From contig VWPU01005268.1 in the NCBI GenBank assembly GCA_013398955.1, positions 62,001-126,000 on the forward strand: a stretch of 64,000 nt of DNA, written 5' to 3'. Position numbers and translations under genes: made by a program. The DNA comes from Callaeas wilsoni (taxonomy: Eukaryota; Chordata; Aves; Passeriformes; Callaeidae). This document shows, in pieces, positions 38,734-50,934 of this stretch. A model generated the notes under the pieces. The model did no database searches. It was not told the DNA's origin and saw only the letters and a list, made by a program, of their open reading frames with translations. Numbering within the stretch: position 1 is the first letter of the stretch; every line of letters begins with the position of its first letter.

Positions 38734-41700
38734 GTAAGAGTAGACCAATGACTGATTCATACCTCCATTATATCACAACTGTGCTTTTATTTGGCACCCT
38801 CTCATCTCTTGCAAGTCACTTGCAGATGGTCTAGAAGCCACAGAACAAGCTGTACTTCCTTTCCATGTCAGCCATCCCTATCTTGTGGAATCCTTCCAGT
38901 TTGCTGCACACAAGGTACAAGGATACTTCTCCACAGATCTCCCTTGACTTCAAAAACCCTCACTTTCTATGGGATTCTGTAGCTAGCCTTTCTACTAGCA
39001 GAAATAAAGAAATAATTTGCACTGCTTCCATCTCCCGTAGCTCGGTGAGTTCACAGAAGCCAACACAGGAAAGGAAATGGAGGGATTTAGTGGGGTTGTT
39101 CAGGGCCTTGCACTGAAAATGGAGGGTCCAAAGGAAATACTTCTGAGAGTACTATAATGTGGTTATGTAAGTTGCTGTCATGCCATCGCTTTGGGTTTTG
39201 CAGTCAGTGCTGATCACCCCATCTCGAGAAGGATAGAGGAGAAACAAATATGGTTCAGAGAGTAAACGACTCATTAAAACCCTCAAGAGCTTTTTGTATG
39301 AGAAAAGTTTACAAAGCTTCAAAATGACAAAGAAAACAAAAAAGACTGAATGTAGTGGAAGTGATATAAATATATCTGCACAGAGGAACTAAAATAAATC
39401 TAACTTCCCAAGAAAAGAGGGGACAGTCATTAAAAGGCAGAACACTAAAACAAAGAAAAAGATTTTTACTTTTCATTCACATGCTATGTAATAAACTTGC
39501 AGTACTCTGTATCCAAAACCCCAGATGGGCCAAGATTTTATCAGTTTAAAAAGGCCTAATTATTTCAATAAGAATAAGAAAGGTGTTTATAATAAATATA
39601 ATATAATTACAGAAATAGTTAGCATAATAATGAATAAACATTATATCCACAATTATAGTACAATAAACGATGAGGACTGAAAACTGCCCATATTTAAAAA
39701 CCTATGTCAAATTTAGTTTGCTATCTATTAATGAGAATTTACCCCTGTGTTAAAAGTTAAACCACCATTACTCTTTATGGGGAACTTGGCATTTTTTTTC
39801 TGAAGGATCTGATACTGGGTTCTGTGATGCTTTCTGTGTGGCTTTCCAGAGCTGTGTCTCCAACACATACGTGCCCCAATCAATCAAGTGTTTGGCTTGT
39901 TCCCCGCTCGTGAACATGGTCAGTACAATCAAAATAAACCCCCTGTAAAATCTAAGGAACATGTCTGCTCTACAGGAATACGTGCTGTTTTCACTAACTT
40001 GTGAGAAGTGAGATTGTTTTAGCCATTACTTTTAATGCGCATGATGAAGTGAGGAGAAGAAATGAGGGACAGCATTCTGAGGGTTTGATAAAAAATGGCA
40101 GTGTACAGTTTTGTTATTTGATGATGAAGATGTAAGAGTCATATTTTAAGACAAAGTATTCTTAATCACCTGTACATCTCCATGCCCTTTTTTAGTATTA
40201 GAAAACGAAGTTTGCATGTAGAATAAACAAAAATAAAATCCTCCATAAATTTCAGCCAGCTCCTGAAGAGTCAAATGAGCCTCCTGTGTTATGGACTTCT
40301 GTCGGAGTTTTGTATCTGATGTATAAGTTTGGGTATAATTATGAGGCCGCCTGTCCCACAGAGAGGCTGTTAAAAGAACTTTTCCCCTTTAAACAACTTT
40401 CTACTTTTAAAAAAAAAGTGGAAGCTCAGGTATCTTGGAAACTTTCACCCATCAAACTTGGCTAAAAGCAGTGAAATTTGGAAGGGAAAGGAGTAGGAAA
40501 CAGGTAGGCAAACTGTAGAAAGGAGCAAATAGAGTGGGCTCCCAAACATCTCATTTCCCTGGGCAGGCACACCTAGGGAAGTCCTGGGGATGCAGGCAGT
40601 CCCTGAGAGTCCTTTACAAAAAGTTCCTTCCCTGCAGCATCTCACAAGCCTTCCCCCAGTGAAAGCAGTATGGCAATACAAGCACATACGGGCAGTAAGT
40701 TCCTGCCCCACATTAAGCTGATGTGTAGTCTTTTAATTGGAGGCACCTCCATAAAAGCCAGCACCCATTTAAACTAAATGAAACCGGGCCATATACTTTA
40801 TCCCAGCTTGTTTTGTTTCCTTGTCCGTAGATACCTCTGTGCTGGCAGAAAAGCACACGCTGCAGCCTGCCTCAAAGACTATCCTCACTTCCCCTGCTTT
40901 CAGACGAAATATAGCTGTGAAACTAAAACACCAGTTCTATCAGAGACAGAGAAAAGTAGCAGTCCTGTAAACGATGGCAATCGAAAGCTTTAGAACAAAT
41001 ATAGGCAGTAATACACACATTCTTACCTGCACAAGTCTGCACCATCAGCCTTTGAGAGGTTTTTTTACATCTACTCTGTAACGATGCATTTTTTGAAAAT
41101 GGTTCTAGTGCTCAGGAATGCCAAGAATTTAGGAAGAGAGCCACAGCTTAAGAGAGCAATTATTTGCCAGTAAATACTCAATTTGCTTGTCCTGTGATTT
41201 TTCTTCTCCTAACTCGCCCTCTCCATAATCCGTCTCTTGCTGCGTCATGAGCACAAGAAGTCTTTTCTTCATAACATAACACTTCAGTTTGCTATTTTGT
41301 TAGCATTAATTAAGAATTCCCTCTACTGGTCATTTTCTATACTCTTACAAATAGCACCTTGAGCCCCAGACATTAGAAGGCAGTGAGTCAGTGTGTGGGA
41401 TTCAGCCACCATTTATAAACACCTTCAACCACATTCACCCAGTTTACAATATTCAGGACATCTCAGCTGAATTACTGCTTTGTGTCCAGTTTGTATTCAG
41501 ATGGGGGCCATATGTTCCTTCATGTATTAGAGCAGAGCTCATTAGCACTGCTCCAGTCACGCCACAGCAAACATTTTTTTTTTTTTATCTTGCCTCCATT
41601 TTAACCTGATTAAAACCATTTTCTCCAGGGTAGGTTTCTGGAAAGGAACTGCTCAAATCCAAAGTACTGTTAAAAAGGATATGTGCAATTTAAAAATTAG

Positions 41701-43129
41701 TTTTAAATTAAAATTTGCTGCAAAAGAACTCAGTTGTTACTTAGGATTAAACTGCTTACTAAAAGCACCTTCTAAAAATATGGGAGAGTCTTCACAAAAA
41801 CTCTGTTGCAGTAACCACAAGGGCTAAATATTCAGTGAGCATACAGACCTAGCTCTCCCATAAGGATTTAGGCACACAGCCTATTTTTAAAGAGGGTATG
41901 TATGTATGCATCTGTGCAAGCACCATCATACAACTAGATTAACACCTTGCAATAATGGGGAGAGTGGGTGTAGTCAGAAATCTGGATGTGCAAATTGTAT
42001 TTCCTAAGAAATTTTGTGTAGGCAAGTCCCATTCTGCTCAATCAACAGTAGGCAGAGAAATACTATATTTGGAAAAAAATTCATAAAATACAGAAGGAGT
42101 GACTTGAATCACGCACAATAATTGCTAAATGAAAATCTAGGTTCTGAAATACAAAACAGGAACACCCATATTGGGAGCAGAAGGAAAAAAATGACACACC
42201 TGGGATTGAACAGTATGATAAAGAATCTTTTTAGATCCATTTTAGGATAGAAAAGCATCATCTGTTAAAATCATCTTGGGTCTGGCTACTTCTTACCGGA
42301 GTGAGAACAACTTTTGGGCCCAAATTGAAGATTAACATCACATCATAAACACTTCACTGCGTTTAGAAGTGCATTTCATATGACACAGTGATATTGTAGA
42401 AAACCATGGAATTCCCACAAATCCAAACCATAGTATGATAAAATGTGTTAACAATTCCTCACATACAAACAAGCATTTCAAAACAACACGTTCAGAGCAC
42501 AAGCTACATCAGAGGCATCAAACACCCCTAATAAAATGCATTTATGTTATGCATATCCTATATATCTACTGCTAAGAAACTGGCAAGTTAGAAACATACT
42601 GAAACCACTCCGTCATCTTTAGGATTATCATACACACACACATTTTACACACTCTCCTACAGTGCCATATGCCCAAACTGATTGTGAGCTCATGTTAAAA
42701 ATTATTTAACTTTTCTCCCCAAACACCTCCATCAAACAGCAACCGAACAGCAGGACCCATAGGGTTCATTTTTCTGGGGCACTGACCATCTCCTTCACAA
42801 AAGACAGCACTCTCAAATCCAAAACAGGGTGGGGAAACAAACAGCACATGAAAGGTGAAAAACCCCACCCCAAGAGCACTGCTCTCTTCTTCCCTAAAAC
42901 TGATTTTCCTTTGACAGCTCTAAAAACAGTGCATAAATAATATATCCCATGGCTAACATACCTACCTACACAAGTGCCTTGGAAACAGGAGAACTTCCAA
43001 GAGCGCGGGTAGGGCCCATCCTGGATGCTCTGAAGTACCCAACAGTTGGCACAGGTTTCAAGAAGACAGCAGTGGACCTGATCCCCGATGCTCGTTTGTG
43101 AGGGAAATGCACTGAACTTCAGCTAAACA
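38734..43129. other. Intergenic or intronic DNA, nothing firmly recognised
   Basis: No supported gene. A 64-codon minus-strand frame at 39768-39962 ends in a stop and has a possible acceptor, but its product is unrecognised. A consensus minus-strand donor (CAG then GTAAGAA) is centred near 41027, without a supported exon. T-run at 41574-41586. Confidence 0.45.
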
Positions 43130-43600
43130 GAGCTACATGCTAATTGTACATAAGATTTACTGTTTTCCCTTAGGCTTTGAATTACACTGACATAAACAAA
43201 GTGTTTCAGAATTCAACCTGTCTATTGTCAAGTTTATGTTATGCATAATATAAGAAGAGGGCCAAGAAGAGGAGATCAGTCTTAGAAGGCACTTTCAGGT
43301 TAGATTTTCAATATTTCAATGAGAATCTGAAAATGAAACTTTAAATCAACTCTAAACAAAATTAAAGTACATTAAAGAAAATGAAAGTGGCAAGTATAAT
43401 TCTGTTGTTAAGGTTTAAAAGTGAAAAATAAATACGAACAAAAATAAATTTAATTTTTATAAATAATCGTAAGCAAGCAGAGTTTGTTGCAATATTTTGT
43501 AATAAATAATTCTTTCTGAAAAAATGGATAAGGGCTTCCCAATTTTTGTTGTCTTAAAATTACTTGCTCCCACATTAATATACTAATTTGCCTTTGCAGA
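43130..43600. promoter_or_regulatory. AT-rich unique sequence, weak regulatory-element candidate
   Basis: About 470 bases lacking repeats, with 'gttatgcataat' near 43240, several TAAT/ATTA cores, 'ataatcg' near 43464 and 'cataaacaaagtg' near 43191 (forkhead- or SOX-like word). It lies 300-800 bases from the only CpG island in the window, so a proximal regulatory role is conceivable. This is inference from motifs and position only. Confidence 0.2.
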
Positions 43601-43797
43601 GCAGAGCTTTTGAAAGAAGAGCTGACACACTTAATAGGGACAATTGGGTTAAAAGGGAATTTCCTGGATAAAGTCAGAACATAACAAATTCTTACTTATC
43701 CACTGTAGTTAATGCAAAATTATACTCTTCTCAACAGGGACTGCACGGTGAAAGGGATATCTGGTTTGTTTAGGAGGTGCCCCCATTAACTGGATAT

Positions 43798-43810
43798 TTT
43801 TTTTTTTTTT
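43798..43810. repeat. T homopolymer near the CpG island
   Basis: An uninterrupted T run about 110 bases from the edge of the CpG island. Confidence 0.8.
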
Positions 43811-43919
43811 CTTTTTAATGCTCGAAGCAATCAGCCAGTAGAGCCAGACATTGTCCTCAGGTAACCTCACACAGCTGCCTCCAGTGCAAAACGCTGTCAC
43901 TTCTCAGACTTCATACACT

Positions 43920-44200
43920 GTGATCCGCTTCCTTCCTCCCTTCACGCCGGTCCCCCGAGGCTGCCAGCCCATCCCAGCGCATCCCAGAGCATCCCAGCGC
44001 ATCCCAGCGCATCCCAGCGCAGCGCTCCCCGCTCGCCGCTCGCCCGGGGACCGGGCGCTCACGTGGCTGCGGGAGCCCCGGCACGGCTGAGCGCGGCCCC
44101 GTCCTAACGCGCCTCTTCGGGCAGGAATCCCTCCCAAATCCAAGCCACACAAACCCGACTGCGTGGCCACTCCGGCGTTTGGAACCTCGCGTTTGTTTCC
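43920..44200. promoter_or_regulatory. CpG island, candidate promoter
   Basis: By hand I count about 29 CpG dinucleotides in roughly 280 bases, against near absence in flanking sequence, together with a sharp rise in GC. The island contains a CACGTG E-box near 44060, repeated GCGC words and CCGGGG blocks, and no TATA box at an obvious position. In vertebrates, unmethylated CpG islands usually mark promoters. It could drive a transcript in either direction: on the minus strand a GTGAGC donor-like site lies inside the island near 44062, and on the plus strand a GTATGT donor-like site lies near 44540. Reading frames of 103 and 79 codons in the island are products of its tandem repeat and low stop content. 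Confidence 0.65.
43971..44020. repeat. 10-bp tandem repeat, five copies, in the CpG island
   Basis: The unit ATCCCAGCGC is repeated five times head to tail. Four copies are exact and the second has A in place of C (ATCCCAGAGC). A related degenerate unit precedes it. On the minus strand the unit is GCGCTGGGAT. It lies at the centre of the CpG island, so each copy adds a CpG and a possible protein-binding site. Confidence 0.95.
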
Positions 44201-46109
44201 CCCTGCTTGCAGCACCTATTCGCTTTCACTTTCAAAGGTACTTTTATTACCCGAAGCTGGACAGGCATGCTGCAGGGCTTTTTCTAGCAGGGAAAATCTC
44301 TCTCCAAACAACTTAGTGCTTTTGTTTCTGTGTCACAAAGCCTCCCAGCACTAACATCTCTATCCCACCTCCACACTGAATTAACTCCCAGCATTATCTG
44401 TGTAATGTGTACCACAACATTAGACACAGATGAGCATCTTTACCTACTTAGAACTGAAGAAAGCAGAACTCCAAACAATAAACTTAAAGAAATCATTAAT
44501 TTTGAGGAAAAGAGAAAAGCAAATTAAGCCCACATTTAGGTATGTTAACCTGGTAATGTAAAAGATTCAACTGGTCCTGAACAGTTAAAAATCAGCTGCT
44601 CGATGATACATTTTTTTCCAGGTAAATTCCTACTGAAATCAACAGACAAGATTCTGGACAGTAACACTGATACGAACCTGAGCTACTTCTACTAAAATCC
44701 CTCAGATTTAGAAAGGGGCGATCATGCCCCAAACCTGACCCAAGGCGGTGATGCCTCAGGGAGGACTGACAAGATGATTAGTAAGAACCAGCTTGCTGTA
44801 GAAAGCTTTCCTCTGGAAAGCTGTCTCCTGGCAGGCACCAAGGTCTACTGCAGCCGAGTGGGGAGATAAAGGCTATCACTGTTCCCATTAGCAGCCTTAG
44901 GAAGCAAAGAAGGTACGCACTGACACGTCTCTCAATCCAAGCACGGCACGTGAACTTATTTTTATTTTGCTCTCTACACTAACGTGATATTTTCACGAAA
45001 TAAACCTTGTCATTTATTAAGTAAAAAAATTATAATTATTCGTGATAATATCATGGATCTTATAACCAATTTTCTGTACACATTCAACCATAGATTATTC
45101 CACAACATGGCAATACGATGTAACTTAGGTCAGGCGTGGAGGCGTAGTTTGTACAGGCTGTTACTAAGTGACAAAGGAATTTAGGGCATCAGTGAAAAGG
45201 TTGCATTTGTTAACTGTTCATTTCCAAACAGTGGTGGCTCCAAAGGAGTTGCATTTTTTTTCGGCTGGTTTTTTTTTTTTTAATGGGATTTTCTGCCTAC
45301 CTCTGGTGAATGTTGCTGGAGAAGAGCTGGTCAGGTATTTTAGTGGAAGAATCATTCTGGGGAGATTTAACAGCAGACATCACTGATGTAAAGTTCCAGC
45401 CTCTGCTATTTCACAAGTTCTTTTTTTTTTTGTTTTATACATCTCCACTTAGAATTCATGCAGCACAGTTATTTCCAGCTCAAATATAAAAACCCACTAG
45501 GAAAAAACCTGTAATACTTTATCCTATCAGACTAATAATGCACAGCTTATGTGCCATTTAAATCAGAATTGCTTTCTGCCAGTGAATGGTGGATAAAATC
45601 GTTCTAGACTGCAGCAGATGGAACTGGAAACTTTGTCTTCCTGTTTGTATCTGGGGCACATATGATCAGCCTAAGTGAACAAGGTTACAGCAAAACATGT
45701 AAAAAGAAATGTATCCGGAACATCAGCGTTTGCGGGTAATAATGCACAGAAGCAGCGCTACACTGCTGCTCTAAAACAACCACTTCCACTCTGCAAAGGT
45801 TATCAAAAACTCCAGCTGGGCAAGCTCACTCACTGTCCTGCGAGGGTGAGAGGAGCACGCAGAAGTCTCCTCTGTGCCAAGAGCCCTACGCAATAGGGAG
45901 GGAGATGTGGACATTTCCCAAAGCAGCTGCTGACAAGGTGTGCTCGGGAAGGAGTGGAGAGGCCTGCTGCGATTGCCTGGAAGCATGGATAATGTTCTGG
46001 GGGATCTTCAGGACCGTGTGCTGCCAGGAAAACACGGCCCTGTGGCGCAGGCTGGGAACCCAATCCACAGGCACGTTTTCCCGTACTCACCATCAGTTCC
46101 AGAGAGCAG
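44201..46109. other. Flank of the CpG island, no gene recognised
   Basis: No supported exon. Positions 44615-44660 carry a faint trace of the old amniote repeat core. T-runs at 45269-45280 and 45420-45431. Reading frames on both strands at 45771-46093 overlap and look non-coding. Confidence 0.45.
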
Positions 46110-46275
46110 CTTTATCTCCAAACTACCTCTGCAGCAGGGAAAGAGCATCCCCTTCCTTTTGCAGCTGGGGAATGTAGGCACAACTATATTATTGACTTTT
46201 CCAAGGTTACTGAGCCAGACAGGAGCAGCCGGATCTTGGTCTGGTCTGCTGATCAGAGCTTTAATAACACCAAGC
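46110..46275 (-). mobile_element. MIR-like SINE fragment, minus strand
   Basis: The plus strand reads the reversed MIR core: 'ttgcagctggggaatgtag' near 46158, 'ttgacttttccaaggttact' near 46192 (the 'gtgacttgcccaaggtcac' block), 'gagccagacaggagcagccg' near 46211 and 'ggatcttggtctgg' near 46230. This follows the order 'aaactgaggcacagagaggttaa' to the CORE region of a reversed MIR. It is eroded. The overlapping 125- and 97-codon frames on the two strands come from this repeat and are not genes. Confidence 0.58.
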
Positions 46276-48264
46276 AATCCTCCCTCCAGCTTCAAGGCCA
46301 CAACGTCTGCGGTTTAGTATTTTCACAGAGGGCATAATCTGGGCATACGTAAGGATGTGCAAGACAGGAAAAAACCTCTTGTTTGATCTTCACAGGAAAC
46401 CTTAGCCCTGAAGTAACCTTGAGGTAACAGAAATAATAAAAAACATGATTTTTACTTGCAAGTTTAACACAAGAGGTTTGAAGGTCATCAAAGTGTTTTT
46501 GTCTCTGAAGTGAAAACTGGTGTTTTTACACTATACTTTCAGCACAGTGGTTTTAAATTGCCTCTGCAAAGATGGATACAAGAAGTTTGTTTACCAGGTT
46601 AGGAACTGAGAAAAAAAAAAAAATCAACGAGATTTGAAACTCTTCTTGACTTAATTACCCTTAATATTTTACTCACTTAATCAAAGAAAAAAAAACCATC
46701 AGCTTGGCTTTTTTAACAGCAAAGTCAAACCAACTGGAAAATTCACCTCCTACAAGAAATTTTGAAAGGGAAAACTCCAGATAGCAACATGCTAGAGAAA
46801 TGCCTTCAGCTGCAGACAGAACTGTATTGTAATGAAATCTTGTATTTTGACTCCCTACCTCTCCTTCCCTCCAAAAGACAGGGAGAACTGTTGGATTTGA
46901 ATATGGGTTTACATCAATTCCTTTCTCACAGGAAGGGTCACTGCACAGGATACAGACATACAAAATTATATGCCCGTAAATTTATTTTGCAGACTACCTG
47001 CACACATAAACACATAAAAGAAATTACGATAAAGTTCGAGAGTATGGCTATTTCTTTAAACTTATTTTTTCCCTTCCCTAATGCACGTTGGTAAGTTATA
47101 TAAGTAGTTTTAAATTAATTTCAGAAACGGGGATTACTGGAGATCACTAATATTTTTTTTCAATTCTACAAAAAGCAACGGCAATGCTGGAAATGGACTG
47201 GAGCTGCGAGGTCCTCATTCTGCATCTTCACGGCACTTTTCTGGGGCCCCAGTGACCTTCTGTAAGCACTGGGAAACAGTGATTTTTATATCTAGAGATC
47301 AAAGGGGCAGAATCTGTTCTCTGAGGACACGAAGTCCTAATACAAGCTAAAATTGAATGCTCTTGAGTTGCTCACCGTAGGGAACTTGGAAAAAAGACTT
47401 TGTTTTGCACCGTTTGTAGTGCTCTGCAATCAAAAGATTTTAGAAAAAAACATAAAAACATATACATAAGTTGAGAGAACTGTCCAAACCTCATTCTAAA
47501 TCGACATTATATAGAAAAAACATAAACTGGACATAGATCTCTTTCATATCAAACTTCCAGTTTTGTTTGGTTCTATTTGAACACACATTTTTCTGTGGCA
47601 AACTGCATTCTCTCTGCTCTCTTAGACAGTGGGTTTCATGCATTCTTGCATATATTTTAACATTTGATCGTTTTCCAAAAATTCACTGCTAGTATCCTAG
47701 GCAGCCATCACTGGGCAGTGATGTGGGTCATTCTAGTTCAGAATTAAAAGGAGATGAGTGTGACTGATCCTTTTTCTCAAGGCCAAATCTTATAACAAAT
47801 CATCTGGAGAACTGCCAATGACTTCAATAAGACCAGAAATTGTCCCTACTCTTATCTAAAAAACTTCATGTGCCTTGTGAGAAAATCAGGGTGCAAATTC
47901 TCCAGCTGGATTAGACTCATTCTCCTACAGACTAGGAAAAGGATAATCAGACAAAAGAGCAAAGGGAGGGACAGCAGACTTTACTGATGCCTATATGCTA
48001 TTGCTCATCGAATTCCAAAATAGATGGAGGAAAAGCAGGGAAATGTGAGCAGCACTGCATCAGTTCTTTCTGACCAAAAGTGGAAATACTACCATTTTTT
48101 TAGTACAGTTTAGAACAGGTTTTATTATCTAAATAATGTATATTATATGTAAATATAATGTACAAATACAACACAGGGCTGCTCTTGCCTTAATCCTTTA
48201 TGCTTTGCTCCCAGCAAAGAGGGAATGGAAGAAAATAAAGCTGGAATATAAACAACTTATGAAG

Positions 48265-48324
48265 TTTTGTGGGGGTTTTTTTGGTTGTTGTTTGGTTTTT
48301 TTTTGTTTTTTTTTTTTTTTTTTG
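48265..48324. repeat. T/G-rich low-complexity tract
   Basis: About 60 bases made almost only of T and G, ending in a T run of about 18. No A-rich counterpart or target-site duplication was seen. Confidence 0.85.
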
Positions 48325-48987
48325 TCAGAAAGTGATAGGACGAGGGGAAAAACCCATGCTTTTGTTTCCTTTTTTGAATTTCATGCTCTGGAAAGATGTC
48401 AGTACATCTACACAAGTATGCATGTGCATGTATGTATGTCGGATTTACGAGAATGGCAAGGAAGAAAATGAGGCGATCTCAAAAGAAGCCAGGAATCTGG
48501 GACTTTGAATTCTCTGACTTCAATAGTGTTTCAAGGACTTGGAATGTGACAGATACTGGCATATTGTGTCTTGCGGTGAATGAGGGGTCGACTGAAGCTT
48601 TACAGCGTCTCTGTTCCTGAACAGGAATACACACAGCTCACGAGGCACATCTGAAGGCTTGGGATGTGATGAGGCATTCTTGACCCCTCCCTTTCCAGTG
48701 TGCAGTGCTTACCCCAACGAATGCCTGGCCTTCTACTGACCTTTAATTTCATAATAGGTTCATGTTGACAAAACACTTCAAAATGAGATCAACACAGATA
48801 GGTAGCTTGTGCTGTGATACAGAAAAGAGTTTTGAAAAGCAGGGGAGCAGAGGAGATAAGCAGTAGTGGCACACATAATGGCAGCTACACGGTCAGCTGT
48901 TTGCATGTTGGGCTATCATCTTCAAGTACTGCATCATATTATTAAAGCACCTTTTTTTTTCTCTCTCTCTAAAAGCCTATAAAACTT

Positions 48988-49047
48988 TGTTGGTTTTTTT
49001 TTTTAAATTTTTTTTTTGGTGGGGCTTTTTGTTGGTTTTGTTTTTTG
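48988..49047. repeat. T/G-rich low-complexity tract, second copy
   Basis: A similar T/G-dominated stretch about 700 bases after the first, preceded by a (CT)n run at 48961-48970. The two share composition but not exact sequence. Confidence 0.85.
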
Positions 49048-49599
49048 AATTTCATTTTAGCTAGTCCTGTATTTCACTCAGTTCTATTAGGCAGCCACCT
49101 CTAAGTTAAAAGACAAAGGCAGATGGAAGGTGGAAAGAGTTTGAGAGGAGAACCAGAACTAAAGAATTTCAGGTTTGAGCTTCAGACCCCATAAACAGCC
49201 ATTTTAGCAAAGTTACCTTGTCTCACGGCTCTTTAAATTTTAGGGCAAATACTCAGAGTGATAACTCAGCCACAGAATGTTTGTATTAAACAGGGGCCTC
49301 CTGCTCTCAAGTTTCTATAGTTTACAACAAAGAGTTTATTAAACACAACTCTTTCTGTCTGACATTCAAATCCATCTCTGCAACACACTCTCCTCTGGAT
49401 TTGCGCCACCGAATGAAATGCTTTGGAAAAACAAAATAAACCAAAACCCTGCTGTGGAAACAGGACAAATCTAGTTTCACATCCCCTGCAGAGAGAGAAA
49501 CAAGACGGAAGTAAAAAGCACCAAATGGAGCTCATAAAGCTTCACTCTGATCTCAGCCTCCACATTCTGGCAGAAAGCGCTACCTAAGAGATGTGCTCT

Positions 49600-49900
49600 G
49601 CTTCAAGTGAGAACAGCCTCTGATTGCACTGTGAGCACAAAAATATATTGTCTGTGAACAATTACCCTGAACAAACTCTGAATAAGGGAAATCTGACTAC
49701 AGAACGAGGGGAAATGTGGTGGGAGGCAGGCTAATTGTCCCCCTCCCTTGCCAAGACCTTATCTTGCACACCGGCCATCTGTAGTAGCTGTGCCTGCAAC
49801 TACAGTTTTGTGGGCTACGCTGAGCCTCCTTTCCACAAACTGCACCACAATGAGGTGCAATTGTCTTGCCCATCAGACACCATCCACCATGGAAGGAAAG
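49600..49900. promoter_or_regulatory. Unique sequence, weak regulatory-element candidate
   Basis: Repeat-free sequence with a mix of words typical of enhancers: 'gaacaattaccc' near 49658, 'accttatctt' (GATA-type) near 49756, and 'gcaattgtct' near 49857. No reading frame of note. The call rests only on composition and motif variety. Confidence 0.18.
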
Positions 49901-50890
49901 TGATTTGAGTGCTGTAAAAAACCAAGTTTCTCACTTTATGTTCTTTTTATCACTGCTAGTTGCTCATATTCCTTATAACATTCCATACAGCAGTGCTTAA
50001 GTGGAAGGAAACTCATCCTAACCCACAGGTGCTGTGGGTAGTCAATGGGGCTGGTGTTAAAATTCACTATCTCTTTCTCTTTCAGCATATCTACAAATAA
50101 AAAGAATTTATTTATTTGGAAGTCACTGCCCAAAATAGGAGCACATTCTGAACACTGTGAGACCAACATGACAGTAGGAGAACGCACACCTGAGTACAGA
50201 CTTTCTCCATTCCTGGATCCTGGACATCTCCTCTTTAATTGCATTTTGAGGACAATCAGCAACTTAGTGAGAAAGTGCGTGGTGGGTCAGGACTCTTTTT
50301 CAGGTTTTCCTTTTGTTTTCTACTTTTATACAGAATCCACATGCACTTTGGTACATATACAGGCAGACAGTAAAGAGAAAGCACACAACTAGACACAGGG
50401 AAGCCACCTCGTGATCAACCAAGCTCTCACCTTGCTCGTAAAACTACTCCAAAATTCAGGTAGGAAACAGCTATTTCTGCACGAGAGCACAGCAGAATGT
50501 TCCGCCCAAATATGGGAGTTTCTGTAACACAAAGCATTGCTGACAGCTTTCTTGCGAACCCCCTATGATCACATTCACTGCTGGGACTTTGAGTTGGCTT
50601 TATTAGTATACTGGGCACTCTGCACATACTCATCACTGGGCTTTTACAGCAAGAACATCTCCCATGTCATATGACAGTCTCTGTTTTAGCCTTTGTCCTT
50701 TATTCCTCCAGAAAGCAATGTTCTGCTGGTATTTCTCCTTTTTTTGTTGTTAATTAATTCATTTGAGACTATTCCTTAAATTTTCATTTTAATGCATTTT
50801 TGTGGGGGTCTATTAGTCACTTCTAAAGCTGTGTACAACTGTCACTGATTTAAAGTCTTTGTTACCATACATGCCTGAATCTGTTTGCAC

Positions 50891-50934
50891 TATATGTGCA
50901 CATATATGTATGTACATGTGCATGTGTATGCATG
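50891..50934. repeat. 44-base perfectly alternating pyrimidine-purine tract
   Basis: From 50891 to 50934 every base alternates between pyrimidine and purine without interruption. It is built of mixed TA, TG and CA steps rather than one dinucleotide unit. Such DNA can adopt the left-handed Z form or, through its internal dyads, extrude cruciforms. An A run of 13 bases follows at 50940-50952. Confidence 0.9.

Larger units (their letters stand above)
46276..49599. other. Intergenic or intronic DNA with two T/G-rich tracts
   Basis: No supported gene. Positions 47779-47850 resemble the old amniote repeat ('ggccaaatctta', then 'atgacttcaataagacc'). Two long T/G-rich low-complexity tracts are annotated separately. 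A plus-strand frame of 111 codons at 48136-48471 encodes the phenylalanine-rich product of a T tract and is not a gene. Confidence 0.5.

Noticed and set aside
39768..39962. Minus-strand frame with a hydrophobic start and a stop, preceded by an acceptor-like site
   Set aside because: The product is unrecognised, the acceptor pyrimidine tract is weak, and no polyadenylation or upstream exon support was found. It is weaker than the 60 kb candidate.
40990..41110. Consensus minus-strand splice donor (CAG-GTAAGAA)
   Set aside because: No open frame or paired acceptor of comparable strength was found upstream. Isolated strong donors are common.
43904..44215. 103-codon minus-strand frame with repeated RWDALGCAGM-like units
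   Set aside because: The repeated peptide is a by-product of the 10-bp tandem array in the CpG island. A start inside the island is possible but unsupported.
48136..48471. 111-codon plus-strand frame
   Set aside because: Its middle is a run of phenylalanine and valine from a T/G low-complexity tract.
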